Source: Candidatus Methanoperedens sp. (GTDB lineage: Archaea > Halobacteriota > Methanosarcinia > Methanosarcinales > Methanoperedenaceae). Taken from it: a DNA stretch of 45,418 nt. The position numbers were made by a program, and so were the translations under genes. Each line of letters opens with the position of its first letter. Within the stretch, counting starts at the first letter, position 1. Shown one piece after another: positions 22,987 to 35,206 of the stretch. Where the stretch lies: positions 1-45,418 of the forward strand of contig VEPM01000035.1 in NCBI GenBank assembly GCA_012026795.1, given 5' to 3'. The notes beneath the pieces were generated by a model. The model searched no databases and had not been told where the DNA came from. It saw only the letters and a list, made by a program, of their open reading frames with translations.

Positions 22987-24357
22987 TTAATTCATCTCCA
23001 GAGGCTGGTTAATAAATTTCCAGACAGGGCTGTTCACTGCGACATCAATGTCCTTTGCGAAATTCACGAATCCCTTAAAGCCAGCATAAGGTCCTTCTTC
23101 GTAGGAATGGCCGTTGATAAATGGAATACCAAGCTTGTATGTAAGGTATTTCTCCTTCAATCCGCCGATAAAGAAGTCCGGCTTGAGCTTTAACAGATAT
23201 TCTTCTATCTCAAGGGCATTCGGATTGTCTATGCAGATATGGCCAGGCTTTGCCTTTTCCATTATTTTCTCATAATCGTCCTTATGACCGAACGTCGTTG
23301 CCGTGAGGATCGTTTCAATGCCAAGTTCGCGCATCGGTCCCATCCAGTGCCAGGCACGCGGAGCCCCCTGGTATATGAAACACTTCTTACCTTCAAGTTT
23401 CTTTCTATAGTGATTGATCCTGGACTGGTACAGTGCAAGCTCTTGTGCTATTACTTTTTCTGCATTTTCTTCTAAATGGAAGAACTTTCCCACATCTCGA
23501 AGTGCCTGTGCAGTTTGAGCCATGCCAAACAGGGATACATTAAGATATGGGATGCCGTACCTATCATGGATCATTTTTGCGATATATGTGGATGACCTCT
23601 GGCACTGCACGATATTCAGCTTTGCCCTGTGCATGGGTGGAATATCGCTATACGAGGCGTTGCCTGTAAATACCGAGAGAACCTTCACACCCATTCGTTC
23701 AAACAACGGCTTGATGATCCAGGCATCGCCGTCGATGTTGAATTCACCCACAATGCACATGTCGTAAGGTGTGGTCTCATGCGGTTCTTCTGTTCCAACT
23801 ACCTTTTCAAACAGCGTGCGGTTGGCGATGTGATGCCCCAGGGACTGGCTCACGCCCCTGAAACCCTCGCAATGGAAGGGTATCACGGGTATCCCGATCT
23901 TTTCCTGGGCCTGTTTGCATATCGAATCAGTATCATCGCCTATCAGCCCGACAACGCATGTTGAATATACGAACACCGCCTTTCCTTCAGGAAAGAGTTC
24001 ATGAGATTCAATAATAGAATTTAGTAGTTTTTTTCCACCGCCGTATATCACGCTTTCTTCTGTCAGGTCTGTACTGAAGCAGTACTTCCTGTGCAGCTTC
24101 GTGTCTGAAAGGTTCCTCCTTGTACCCCAGGTATAGTAGGCACATCCTATCGGTCCGTGCACAAGTTGTATTGCGTCCTTTACAGGCCCGCCAACTACTC
24201 CCCTGCATCCTGCGAATGTGCAGCCGCGCTCGGTCATGTCACCCGGAACTGTCTGGACATTGCATATGGGCAATACCATGTTGTCAGGGTCATGGCAAAT
24301 AATGTGTGGCTGACGCTGCGGTATGGGGATATCGCATTCAGGTAATATGGTTGTCAT
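22987..24357 (-). CDS. nifD: Nitrogenase molybdenum-iron protein alpha chain
   Basis: 456 residues, catalytic subunit holding the FeMo-cofactor. P-cluster cysteines are C46 (ERGCTFAGC), C72 (HGPIGCAYYTW) and C134 (YSTCVVGLIGDD). Cofactor ligands are C252 (NIVQCQRSSTYI) and H417 (INGHSYEEGPY). The Q171/S172/H175 active-site group sits in EGFRGVSQSLGHHIAN, and the arginine gate is in WGTRRN. All functional residues are present, unlike NflD or methanogenesis-cofactor homologues. The sequence style (GGP/GAPRAWHW, FGHKDDYEK) is that of methanogen group III NifD. It follows nifI2 by 51 bases, carrying the RBS, and precedes nifK by one base. Confidence 0.94.
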   Translation of the reverse strand: MTTILPECDIPIPQRQPHIICHDPDNMVLPICNVQTVPGDMTERGCTFAGCRGVVGGPVKDAIQLVHGPIGCAYYTWGTRRNLSDTKLHRKYCFSTDLTEESVIYGGGKKLLNSIIESHELFPEGKAVFVYSTCVVGLIGDDTDSICKQAQEKIGIPVIPFHCEGFRGVSQSLGHHIANRTLFEKVVGTEEPHETTPYDMCIVGEFNIDGDAWIIKPLFERMGVKVLSVFTGNASYSDIPPMHRAKLNIVQCQRSSTYIAKMIHDRYGIPYLNVSLFGMAQTAQALRDVGKFFHLEENAEKVIAQELALYQSRINHYRKKLEGKKCFIYQGAPRAWHWMGPMRELGIETILTATTFGHKDDYEKIMEKAKPGHICIDNPNALEIEEYLLKLKPDFFIGGLKEKYLTYKLGIPFINGHSYEEGPYAGFKGFVNFAKDIDVAVNSPVWKFINQPLEMN

Positions 24358-24408
24358 TTTTACTACTCCTATTTTTTGATATAATTTTTATTTCAACAGT
24401 TTTATGAT

Positions 24409-24786
24409 TTACTTCAAGGCCTGTTCTCCTCTTTCTCCAGTTCTCACTCTCACTGTATCCTCTATGGGGCAGACGAAAATTTTACCATCTCCAATGTGCC
24501 CGCTCTGGTTTGTCCTGATTATGGTTTCAACCACTTTCGGGACATCATCATCCTCGACCATAATTGAAATCATCCTTTTAGGGATAAAGCGCATGCTAAC
24601 CCCTAAGTTTTTTTCCTTTAACTCTGTGAGTGCGGGATCGAGCTCATAATTCCAGCCAGGCAGTCCTTTCTGTTTGCCCCTGCCTTCTACGCTTATCATC
24701 GTAAGCGCTGGCACTCCTATTCCCATAAGCCCGGCTTTTGTCTCCTGCAAATTATGCCTTCGGATTATAGCGATAACTTCCTTCAT
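24409..24786 (-). CDS. nifI2: Nitrogenase PII regulator NifI2
   Basis: 125-residue PII-family protein. The T-loop region is longer than in GlnB (GRGKQKGLPGWNYELDPALTELKEKNLGVSMRFIPKRM) and lacks the uridylylated tyrosine context. The C-terminal DGKIFVCPIEDTVRVRTGERG is the usual PII end. NifI1-NifI2 complexes bind 2-oxoglutarate and ATP and switch off dinitrogenase directly when ammonium is abundant. Position between nifI1 and nifD is the canonical archaeal order. Confidence 0.93.
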   Translation of the reverse strand: MKEVIAIIRRHNLQETKAGLMGIGVPALTMISVEGRGKQKGLPGWNYELDPALTELKEKNLGVSMRFIPKRMISIMVEDDDVPKVVETIIRTNQSGHIGDGKIFVCPIEDTVRVRTGERGEQALK

Positions 24787-24794
24787 ATTTTCAC

Positions 24795-25112
24795 CTATAG
24801 CCCTGATGCGCCTGTCCTCACAGTATAAACTTCTGAAACATCGGTCACGAATATCTTGCCGTCGCCGATATTCCCGGTGCGTGCACTGTTCTGGATGACG
24901 TTGACTGCTTTTGTTACTTCTTCATCATTCACAACAAGCATCAGCATCACTTTGGGCAGCTCGTCGTAGCATACCGTTCCTACCCTGATCCCTTTTTGCC
25001 TGCCGCGCCCGAACACGTTCATCTTGGTGAGGGACACAAATCCTTCTTTTTCCAGGTGCTCAACAACTTTTTCTTCCCTGTTTGGTCTTATTATTGCACG
25101 TATCATCTTCAT
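24795..25112 (-). CDS. nifI1: Nitrogenase PII regulator NifI1
   Basis: 105-residue PII-family protein ([60 protein letters not shown]). The T-loop is short and distinct, as in other NifI1. It is partner of NifI2 in post-translational control of nitrogenase. It starts four bases after nifH with GGAGAGGTGA-type ribosome-binding sequence lying at the nifH end, and nifI2 follows eight bases after it. Confidence 0.93.
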   Translation of the reverse strand: MKMIRAIIRPNREEKVVEHLEKEGFVSLTKMNVFGRGRQKGIRVGTVCYDELPKVMLMLVVNDEEVTKAVNVIQNSARTGNIGDGKIFVTDVSEVYTVRTGASGL

Positions 25113-25116
25113 ATTC

Positions 25117-27415
<2,299 letters not shown>

Positions 27416-27427
27416 GGAAGCGATGAG

Positions 27428-28170
<743 letters not shown>

Positions 28171-28614
28171 AAGAGCTGGAGGGCCGGATGGAGGTGGGTA
28201 TCTGGCTAACCGCCTTTACGACCCTCTCCATTAAAAAGACTCGATCAGCGATATGCAAATGTTTTCATGTCCCAGGAATTGCTTGGATTATATTAAGAGA
28301 GTCTGGATTAGAATAAAGACTAAAACATATATTTTAATTAATATTCAGCTTGCCATAAATATTTCGGAAGTTTGGGTAAAGTTCGGGAAAAATGATATGT
28401 ATAGATTCCTTTATACAAATAATATGCAAGTTAAATACAATGGTGGTCATGCAGGGCAGGTTGTGGATTGTGGAAATAAAGTCATCATGATATTGGCTGC
28501 TGTCCAATATTTCTAAAACAGTTTACATATCGATATATATATATATATTAAGAATATCAAATTATTAATTCGGATAGGGATAGGCATATATTAGACAGAA
28601 TTAATGAAAAGGAA
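28171..28614. other. AT-rich gap upstream of the PAS regulator
   Basis: No convincing gene. GGAGGG near 28190 and CCCTCTCC near 28222 may pair as part of a 3' hairpin after glnK. An alternating TA stretch around 28531-28550 is the likely promoter of the PAS gene. A 87-codon frame at 28253-28516 has no protein-like features. Confidence 0.4.
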
Positions 28615-29742
28615 ATGTTGCTCAGACGAATCGCTGAATTGGAAAAATTAGAAACAGAGCAGAGGCGGACAATAGAAATTTTGCAGGGGAGTGAGAACAA
28701 GTATAGGATATTGCTTGAAAATCTGCCCCAAAAAATATTCCATAAAGATTTAAACTCTGTCTATGTATCCTGTAACAATAACTATGCCCGTGATTTGAAA
28801 ATTCAGCCTGATGAAATTATTGGAAAGACAGACTATGATTTCTATAACAGGGAGCTGGCTGAAAAATATAGGGCAGACGACAAAAGGATTATGGAGTCTG
28901 GTAAGGCAGAAAACATAGAAGAAAAATATATTCAAAATGGACAGGAAGTCTTCGTTCAGACAGTAAAAACACCTCTTAAAGATGAGAAAGGCAACATAAT
29001 TGGTTTATTGGGTATTTTTTGGGATATTACTAAACATAGGCAGACTGAGGAGGCGCTGAAGGAGAGTGAAGAGCTTTACCGCACGATAATTGAAAATTCA
29101 AATGATATGATATGGACTTTAGATACCGAAGGGTATTATCAATTTGTCAATAAACGTATTGAGGAATTTAGTGGATTTAAACTGGATTACTTCCTGGGGA
29201 AATCATTTACTCAGTTTATCGATAAGAAGGATTTACCAAATGTTATCGATTGTTTTCACAAGGCATTAAATGGAGAACCTCAACAATATGAGGCATCAGT
29301 TTATAAAGAAGATGGAACCAACTTTTTTCTTTTAGTTAATACAGCTCCCATATATTCTAAAGGAAAAGTTGTGGGAACAGTGAGTTTTGGCCGGGATATA
29401 ACAGAACATAAAAAAACAGAAGAACAGGTTAAAGAATCTCTTAAACGAAAATTAAAGAACACCAGTAAACAAAATAGACTCCTATATTATCTGATCGAAG
29501 GAACACGTGGAGGAAAGACCCGCGCATTAATCTTGAAATACCTTACCAAAAAATCTTATAATGCCAATCAATTGGCAACCATTTTGAATATGGATTATAA
29601 AACTATCAGGCATCATCTTAAGGTTTTAGTAAAAAATGGAATTATTACGAAAAAACACAATGGGTACTTTAATTTATATTTCCTTTCAAATAATATCGCA
29701 GAAAATCTAAATAATTTTGATGATGAGAAATTAAAATTATGA
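28615..29742 (+). CDS. PAS-PAS-winged-helix sensor regulator
   Basis: 375 residues with no transmembrane helix and no histidine-kinase domain. A short coiled start (LRRIAELEKLETEQRR) leads to PAS domain 1 (about 25-145, ending GNIIGLLGIFWDITKHR) and PAS domain 2 (about 150-275, ending GKVVGTVSFGRDITEHK). A linker helix then leads to a C-terminal winged helix (ALILKYLTKKSYNANQLATILNMDYKTIRHHLKVLVKNGII). It is therefore a one-component regulator reading a small ligand or redox cofactor and binding DNA directly. Proximity to amt-glnK and nif suggests control of nitrogen genes, but it is 445 bp away and has its own promoter. Confidence 0.82.
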   Translation: MLLRRIAELEKLETEQRRTIEILQGSENKYRILLENLPQKIFHKDLNSVYVSCNNNYARDLKIQPDEIIGKTDYDFYNRELAEKYRADDKRIMESGKAENIEEKYIQNGQEVFVQTVKTPLKDEKGNIIGLLGIFWDITKHRQTEEALKESEELYRTIIENSNDMIWTLDTEGYYQFVNKRIEEFSGFKLDYFLGKSFTQFIDKKDLPNVIDCFHKALNGEPQQYEASVYKEDGTNFFLLVNTAPIYSKGKVVGTVSFGRDITEHKKTEEQVKESLKRKLKNTSKQNRLLYYLIEGTRGGKTRALILKYLTKKSYNANQLATILNMDYKTIRHHLKVLVKNGIITKKHNGYFNLYFLSNNIAENLNNFDDEKLKL

Positions 29743-29774
29743 TTTCTGCACAAATGAAAATTTAAAAAGCGAAA

Positions 29775-29848
29775 TGGGCCCGTTGCGATTTGAACGCAAG
29801 ACCTCTCGGTTATCAGCCGAGCGCTCCACCTGGCTAAGCTACGGGCCC
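29775..29848 (-). tRNA. tRNA-Ile (GAU anticodon)
   Basis: On the minus strand the acceptor GGGCCCG pairs with CGGGCCC, the anticodon loop reads CTGATAA (anticodon GAT), the T-arm contains GTTCAAATC, and the discriminator is A. No CCA is encoded. No intron is seen. Confidence 0.94.
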
Positions 29849-29976
29849 GAGACTACCGCCCATATTACGCCATCCAATTTAAACCTTATCTTTGTGGAAC
29901 AGGTATCGAGCCGCCAGAATTCAAAAATAATCGATACCTTTATCATTTATTAAGCACTATCCAACTCACCCTTTCA

Positions 29977-30048
29977 GGGCCGGTAGCTCAGGGGTAGATC
30001 GCTCCCTTGGCATGGGAGAGGCCTCGGGTTCAATTCCCGACCGGTCCA
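29977..30048 (+). tRNA. tRNA-Ala (GGC anticodon)
   Basis: Acceptor GGGCCGG pairs with CCGGTCC (one G-U), anticodon stem CTCCC/GGGAG surrounds loop TTGGCAT (anticodon GGC), T-arm GGTTCAATTCC, discriminator A. A short D-loop is present. It is divergent from the tRNA-Ile gene. Confidence 0.94.
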
Positions 30049-30171
30049 TAAAACAAGTTCAATACACTCTTTTATTTTCAATACTGCTCTAATGATAATA
30101 GTAATGCTGCCAGTTGTCCTCACGAAAAAACACTTTGCCCAATAAGTAGTTTACATAATACACAAAATCAA

Positions 30172-30441
30172 TCAAAGGTTTATCTTCCACTCTTGAAGTA
30201 TCTTCCCAAACAATGTAAATAATGCAAACAAGATGCCCACGGTCAAGATAAGTGTAATGAAGGTAACAGTATCAGTCAAAACTCCTGCAATTCCAGATTG
30301 AAGGATTCCAATGACTGCACCAAGAACAAGACCATATATGAACCCTACTTTCAAGAGATTTCCCTTGGCATCATTTTCTGGCCTTTTATAACCATATACT
30401 ATTCCTGCAATAAAAATCAGAATTTCTGATAGGCCTATCAT
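30172..30441 (-). CDS. Small membrane protein, unknown
   Basis: 89 residues with three hydrophobic segments: ILIFIAGIVYGY, VGFIYGLVLGAVIGILQSGIAGVL and FITLILTVGILFALFTLFG. No family recognised; the pattern resembles small archaeal membrane proteins of the DUF5518 kind. It is a single gene between tRNA-Ala and a hydrolase fragment. Confidence 0.6.
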   Translation of the reverse strand: MIGLSEILIFIAGIVYGYKRPENDAKGNLLKVGFIYGLVLGAVIGILQSGIAGVLTDTVTFITLILTVGILFALFTLFGKILQEWKINL

Positions 30442-30555
30442 TTATCTCTCACCAAGTGCCTTAATATACCTTTCCCTTATATAACCAGTCGATAATATTT
30501 TTAGGCCTGTGTATACATAATTATATGAACTTCTCTGTAAATACAAAAAATAAAT

Positions 30556-30762
30556 ATGAGTAAAGAACTGGAGAGGTTTAAAGAAAGAGAAATGAGTTTC
30601 CTCAAAGGAGGAGAAGGTGAACCTTTTTTACTTTTACATGGTATTCCGGGATCAGCTTTTACATGGGAATCTGCGGGTATGCTGCTTGCTGACCACTATC
30701 AGGTAATTATTCCAGACTTTCTGGGATTTGGACAATCTGATCCTCCAAAAGATGATTATTAA
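30556..30762 (+). pseudogene. Truncated alpha/beta hydrolase
   Basis: 68 residues matching only the N-terminal quarter of an alpha/beta-hydrolase (haloalkane dehalogenase/epoxide hydrolase-like): GEGEPFLLLHGIPGSAFTWESAGMLLADHYQVIIPDFLGFGQSDPPKDDY, with the oxyanion HG-x-P motif. The frame then stops; the nucleophile elbow and catalytic His are missing, and the following bases do not continue the fold in another frame. It is a degraded gene fragment. Confidence 0.75.
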
Positions 30763-30807
30763 TATCATGAATTTCATCGGAAATAAAAAGATAATGGAGA
30801 TGAAGTT

Positions 30808-31293
30808 ATGAAAACTTCTATTTCAAAAACACTTCTTGCAGGTCTGGCAGGAGGTGCAGCGCTGAATTTCATAATGTTGCTAACATTCCGTCTGCTTGGT
30901 TTTGGCTGGAATGGAGGAGGCATATTGCTTGACCCATCTATCCAGAGTCACAAACTTATCGCGGTATGGACTCAAATAGAGCCACTTCCTCTGATTGTAT
31001 CAAATCCGTCTCCAATCATCATTGGGTTAATCCTATTTGGAATAGGTCATGCCTTCATTTATCAATGGCTCGCACCTGCATGGCCCCCTAAGATAAAAGC
31101 AAGAGCATGGCGGATGGCTGCACTTATATTCTTTCTCTCTTTTCTCTTCTGGGAGTTCTTCACTCCATTTAACCAGTTCGGTGAGCCTCCCCAACTGATA
31201 GGTCTGGAATTAATTTTCTGGGCAACCATTGCTATTGGTGAATCGTTTGTCATTGCCATAGTGTCCGAATGGAAACCTGCTGCACCCAATTGA
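30808..31293 (+). CDS. Four-helix membrane protein, unknown
   Basis: 161 residues with four hydrophobic spans (LLAGLAGGAALNFIMLLTFRLLG, PSPIIIGLILFGIGHAFIYQWL, RMAALIFFLSFLFWEFF, LELIFWATIAIGESFVIAIV). GGAGATGAAG just upstream supplies a ribosome-binding site. No family name can be given. It converges with the ABC operon end. Confidence 0.6.
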   Translation: MKTSISKTLLAGLAGGAALNFIMLLTFRLLGFGWNGGGILLDPSIQSHKLIAVWTQIEPLPLIVSNPSPIIIGLILFGIGHAFIYQWLAPAWPPKIKARAWRMAALIFFLSFLFWEFFTPFNQFGEPPQLIGLELIFWATIAIGESFVIAIVSEWKPAAPN

Positions 31294-31301
31294 TTTTTCT
31301 C

Positions 31302-32093
31302 TTAAATATTGTCTGCCATCAATTCAAATGTTCCATTTACACCATTGACGTCCACGGTGTATTTTCCCGCTTTCAATCCATAAACGTCGAGCGAAATCGC
31401 TTCCTGGAAGGGTACAATAACCTGTGTGCAAAATGTATCCACAGGTCGAACTGTTTTGATGCGGACTGAAAAAGTGTTATCCTTTTTTTCTTTCGTGATT
31501 CCGTCAATCCTGGTGCAGCCATCAGGCAGATAGCCTCTGGCGTTGACTTTTATCTGAACAGGAAATGATTCAAGAACCATTATCTCAATACTTTCAACAG
31601 TGGCATTTCCATAACTGAATTTACCAGTGTTATTATTCTCCTTGTCCGGGGAATCAGATTCATTGCCCGATAATAATGTTTCAGTTGTTTTTAATTCTCC
31701 GTTTTCCACCCAATCGAACTGGACGGTAACGTTTACTACTGTTTTTGGAACTGTCTTCTCTCTTAAATATTCTGAATCAAATTCCATTACATTCCCTTTG
31801 TTCGCAAGTAAGTCCCCTCCGACCGGAACATTTTTCCTGACGACTTTATTGTGGGCAGCGTCTGCAAATATTATTGTGGCAGTCAAATTCTTAGCAACCA
31901 GATTCCCGTCATTCCAGAATGTCCCGTGTACTTTTATACTTTCAATTTCTGTATTATTTTCTACTGCCCCCTGCGAAATACCGACATCGCTAACAATGTG
32001 TACATATTTATTTTTTTGCAGAGGGGCAAACCATAACAGTATGATTATGGCAAAGACTGCCAATGCGATATAAAATATTGTTCTTTTCTTCAT
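31302..32093 (-). CDS. N-terminally anchored extracellular protein of the ABC operon
   Basis: 263 residues. One N-terminal membrane helix (TIFYIALAVFAIIILLWFAPL) anchors an exported beta-rich domain. Residues 50-130 (TFWNDGNLVAKNLTATIIFADAAHNKVV ... VNVTVQFDW) resemble FxLYD/CARDB-type sandwich domains that pair 'new' and 'old' substituents; several NxT/S glycosylation sites are present. It is the last gene of the run that includes an ATPase and FtsX-type permease, so it may be a periplasm-equivalent partner of that exporter. Function unknown. Confidence 0.65.
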   Translation of the reverse strand: MKKRTIFYIALAVFAIIILLWFAPLQKNKYVHIVSDVGISQGAVENNTEIESIKVHGTFWNDGNLVAKNLTATIIFADAAHNKVVRKNVPVGGDLLANKGNVMEFDSEYLREKTVPKTVVNVTVQFDWVENGELKTTETLLSGNESDSPDKENNNTGKFSYGNATVESIEIMVLESFPVQIKVNARGYLPDGCTRIDGITKEKKDNTFSVRIKTVRPVDTFCTQVIVPFQEAISLDVYGLKAGKYTVDVNGVNGTFELMADNI

Positions 32094-32115
32094 GGGATTG
32101 AAATCTTACTACTAC

Positions 32116-32823
32116 CTATTTAATAACTTCTGGTTTTATTTCTGTTGTGAGTTCTCCGTCATTGAGCAATACTACCCTGCTCACATATTTCATATCATCA
32201 GGTTCATGCGTTACCATCTGGATAGTCAGTTGCATATCTTTATTTAACTTCTGAAATAAATCAATAATCTGTTTTGATGAAGCAGTGTCAAGATTTGCAG
32301 TTGGCTCATCTGCAAACAATATATCAGGCTTGTTTATCAGCGCTCTTGCGATCGCTACACGCTGCTGCTCACCTCCTGACATCTCACGGGGACGGTGATT
32401 CAGCCTTGTCCCAAGTCCGACCTGTTCCAGCACTTGTATCCCGGCTTTTATATAGTCATCCTTACTCCTCCCCAGCGCCATTGCAGGAAGATAGACATTT
32501 TCAAGCGCAGTAAGCTCAGGCAAAAGTGCATACTCCTGGAAGACATAGCCAAATTTTTCAAGACGGAATCTCGCCTTATGGGATTCAGAAAGACCCAGAA
32601 TATTTTTTCCCCGGAAAATGATCTCGCCAGATGAGGGAGTATCGAGCAATCCGAGCTGGTGCAGCAGTGTTGATTTACCGCTACCGCTCTTACCCATTAT
32701 GGCAGCAAATTCACCTCGTTTGATGTCCAGCGTGACATTATTCAATGCTCTCACTTTCACCTCTCCCATAGTATAAATCCGGGAAAGGTTTTTTATTTCA
32801 ATGAGTTTTTCATCTCCGGTCAT
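32116..32823 (-). CDS. ABC transporter ATPase (MacB/LolD type)
   Basis: 235 residues from ATG 32823, which has GGGGTGA five bases upstream. Walker A is GKSGSGKSTLL, the Q-loop is in FGYVFQEYALLPELTALENV, the ABC signature is MSGGEQQRVAIARAL, Walker B is ILFADEPTANLD and the switch is VTHEP. This subfamily works with FtsX-like permeases in mechanotransmission or lipoprotein and peptide export. It follows the permease by one base. Confidence 0.92.
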   Translation of the reverse strand: MTGDEKLIEIKNLSRIYTMGEVKVRALNNVTLDIKRGEFAAIMGKSGSGKSTLLHQLGLLDTPSSGEIIFRGKNILGLSESHKARFRLEKFGYVFQEYALLPELTALENVYLPAMALGRSKDDYIKAGIQVLEQVGLGTRLNHRPREMSGGEQQRVAIARALINKPDILFADEPTANLDTASSKQIIDLFQKLNKDMQLTIQMVTHEPDDMKYVSRVVLLNDGELTTEIKPEVIK

Positions 32824-32824
32824 T

Positions 32825-34024
32825 TCATTCACCCCATATCGCATCTATTATCGTTTTACGGACAGCTAACCACGAAGGTATAAAACCAGCCGCAAGAGCT
32901 GCTATGATAAGGCTTATTGCATTCATCGAAACCTTTTCAGGAAGAATCATTAATGAAGCAAGGCCGATGGGAAATTTCAATGGATGTTCGATGAACCATG
33001 GTTTCAGGGCAAAAAATATTATTATCAGACCAATAAATATGCCGCTTACCACAATGAAAATCGCCTGGAAGATATACGATTGTATGATTATGGATTCTTC
33101 TATTCCAACAGCCCTTAAAATCCCTATCTGCCTTCGCTTGCTGATAGTACTGGTATAGACTATTATAAAAATAGTAATGACCGCAACGAACAGGCCGATA
33201 GCAGATATCATCATTGAGATCATATTAAAGCTGTTGGTTATGTTTTTTACCATGCCGGCATAGACAGTCCAGGGTTTGATCTCTTCTTTAATACCCATCT
33301 CTAAAAACTGTTTTATGTACCGGTCTTCATTTCCATTATCCCTGGTCTTGACCAGTATTTGTGAAGCTTTGTCTTCCAGGCCGATTACTGATTCCATCTC
33401 TTTCTGGCTGATGTATGCCATTGTATTGGTTTGTATGAAATTCGCATCATAAATTCCCTTTACCCTGTAGCTCTTTTTAACGCCATTATTGAACAGCACA
33501 TCTATATTATCACCAACTTTAACTCCAAGTGAAGTATATTCAAGATCACCTCCATACCCTCCTGCAATCTCTTTTCCAAGCAGGATCTCGTTCTCGTCAA
33601 GCCTGCTAAGGTATTTGCCAGCAATCAGATATTTATAATTTGTAGTAACTTTTATCTCATTATCCGGATTAATGGAACGAACTGTCCATGTCCCATGTTT
33701 ATCCTTATATGAAAGTGTCGCACCCGTTACATACTGTGATGAGATGCCCACTACACCTGGAACGCCTTTTATCTTTTGTTCCAGGGAATAAACATCGCTT
33801 ATATATTTCTCATCATTTGTGGGTTCGATCACTACGTTACTATATAGGGAGTTAATTACCTGATTGTTAGTTGCCTCAGTCACTCCAAGAAAAATTGAAC
33901 CTATAAATACTAAATTTACAAAGATCAAGGACATTATAAAGATTATTAAAAGTTGTGTGCTTTTACTTCCTTTCATCATTGATCTGGATGCCAGGAACAT
34001 CGATAGTTTAACGTTATTAAACAT
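32825..34024 (-). CDS. FtsX/MacB-type ABC permease
   Basis: 399 residues. An N-terminal helix (LIIFIMSLIFVNLVFIGSIFLG) is followed by a 200-residue extracellular MacB-like domain (GVVGISSQYVTGATLSYKDK ...), then three C-terminal helices of the FtsX domain (MISAIGLFVAVITIFIIVYTSTISKRRQIGILRAVG is its hallmark). It belongs with the ATPase one base downstream and the COG1361-type protein nine bases upstream. Confidence 0.88.
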   Translation of the reverse strand: MFNNVKLSMFLASRSMMKGSKSTQLLIIFIMSLIFVNLVFIGSIFLGVTEATNNQVINSLYSNVVIEPTNDEKYISDVYSLEQKIKGVPGVVGISSQYVTGATLSYKDKHGTWTVRSINPDNEIKVTTNYKYLIAGKYLSRLDENEILLGKEIAGGYGGDLEYTSLGVKVGDNIDVLFNNGVKKSYRVKGIYDANFIQTNTMAYISQKEMESVIGLEDKASQILVKTRDNGNEDRYIKQFLEMGIKEEIKPWTVYAGMVKNITNSFNMISMMISAIGLFVAVITIFIIVYTSTISKRRQIGILRAVGIEESIIIQSYIFQAIFIVVSGIFIGLIIIFFALKPWFIEHPLKFPIGLASLMILPEKVSMNAISLIIAALAAGFIPSWLAVRKTIIDAIWGE

Positions 34025-34033
34025 ATGCCCTCT

Positions 34034-35206
34034 TCATTTAGTATTATTAGAGTTTTTCTTTCTGCGGTGTAGATAATATGCCCCGCCCACTATGATCGGC
34101 AGAGTCACGATAACCGGTGCAGCCATGCCATTTTCATTCGGATTGCTCACATAGAGATTTAATGATTCAGTGACAGTCCGGACACCGAGATCGTCTTCGA
34201 ATTCGATATTAGCAGAATAAGGAATATCGCCTCCTTTCTCTGCAAAGAAGGTAAAAACGCCTGGTGCGTCGTCATCGGGTTTGATCTTGCCAAGGAAAGC
34301 GGTTCTTGTCCCTTTAAATGGGCCATCAAGGTTGACTTTCGCAGATTTCGCCTCACCGGTTCCTGAATTTTCAATGCGCATGTTCACAGTGACAAGGTCG
34401 CCTTCTGCCGGATTTTGCGGTTCGATTTTCAAGTCTGAAATCGCAAGTTCTGCTTTACCAAGTACCCGGATGCCTGCAAAGCTTTTAGAACTTATGTTTT
34501 TCCCATTCTCATCCCTGTAATCCAATTGGATGGGTATTGAGTATGATGAAATTTCAGTCTTGTCTTTAATCTGGATAGCATAGCTCAATTGAATTGATTC
34601 CCCGGGATCAAGTCTTTTTAGGACCTTTGTATCAGCATCCAGGGATACAAACGGAAGATTGCTCGTTGCTGCACTTACCTGTACTTCCCGCGCAATACCG
34701 GTTCCAGCATTTGAGACCGAAAAACCAATATCAAACGTATCCTTCGGGCTTATGCGGAGAGGATTTATTGTGATGTTAGAGACCACAAGTTGCGGTAGCC
34801 CACGAACCATTACCTTGAAAGTTTTGTTTATTTCAAGTTGCTGTTCATTGCTTATTCCGTGTTCCCGGAATTCAATCTCGTAGGCACCAGAAGCTGTATC
34901 AGGATCTACATGAAGCAGATAGGTTTCAACAATAGTGCCATATTTGACAATTTTTCCCTCATAGATAATACGGTCATTTTCATTTTTGAGTTTAATTGGC
35001 GAGTCCGGAAGAATCTCGATCCTTACATTTTCCGTATCTGCACCTTCATTTTGAATCCTTATGGAAAGCGTCAGGTCCTGCCCGGGTTCAACAGGCTGGG
35101 GGGAGATCTGGTCCAGTACGATATCAAGTTCAGCATTAGCAGGAGAAATTATGGTTATTAGAGCAAATGCTGCAACTATAGTTAATAGTTTTTGTTGTTT
35201 ATTCAT
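34034..35206 (-). CDS. COG1361/CARDB-repeat surface protein
   Basis: 390 residues with a signal peptide (LTIVAAFALITIISPANA), three tandem immunoglobulin-like repeats of the CARDB/NEW3 type (PQPVEPGQDLTLSIRIQNEGADTENV; DTFDIGFSVSNAGTGIAREV; EGDLVTVNMRIENSGTGEAKSA), and one C-terminal membrane helix followed by a basic tail (RRKKNSNN). Such proteins frequently accompany MacB-like exporters in archaea. It overlaps the 78-residue gene upstream by four bases, so the two are co-translated. Confidence 0.82.
   Translation of the reverse strand: MNKQQKLLTIVAAFALITIISPANAELDIVLDQISPQPVEPGQDLTLSIRIQNEGADTENVRIEILPDSPIKLKNENDRIIYEGKIVKYGTIVETYLLHVDPDTASGAYEIEFREHGISNEQQLEINKTFKVMVRGLPQLVVSNITINPLRISPKDTFDIGFSVSNAGTGIAREVQVSAATSNLPFVSLDADTKVLKRLDPGESIQLSYAIQIKDKTEISSYSIPIQLDYRDENGKNISSKSFAGIRVLGKAELAISDLKIEPQNPAEGDLVTVNMRIENSGTGEAKSAKVNLDGPFKGTRTAFLGKIKPDDDAPGVFTFFAEKGGDIPYSANIEFEDDLGVRTVTESLNLYVSNPNENGMAAPVIVTLPIIVGGAYYLHRRKKNSNNTK

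Noticed and set aside
22987-24357. Vanadium or iron-only nitrogenase (VnfD/AnfD), or a non-nitrogenase NflD homologue
   Set aside because: No delta-subunit gene lies between the alpha and beta genes, and all cofactor and P-cluster ligands expected of a true NifD are present.
28189-28230. Riboswitch or strong terminator after glnK
   Set aside because: Only a six-pair stem with a long, poorly paired interior can be drawn; too weak to call.
28253-28516. 87-codon frame downstream of glnK
   Set aside because: No family resemblance, no ribosome-binding site, and composition that follows the AT-rich intergenic DNA.
29775-30048. tRNA genes as integration sites of the mobile island
   Set aside because: No duplicated tRNA 3' end was seen in the window, and the recombinase lies 25 kb away.
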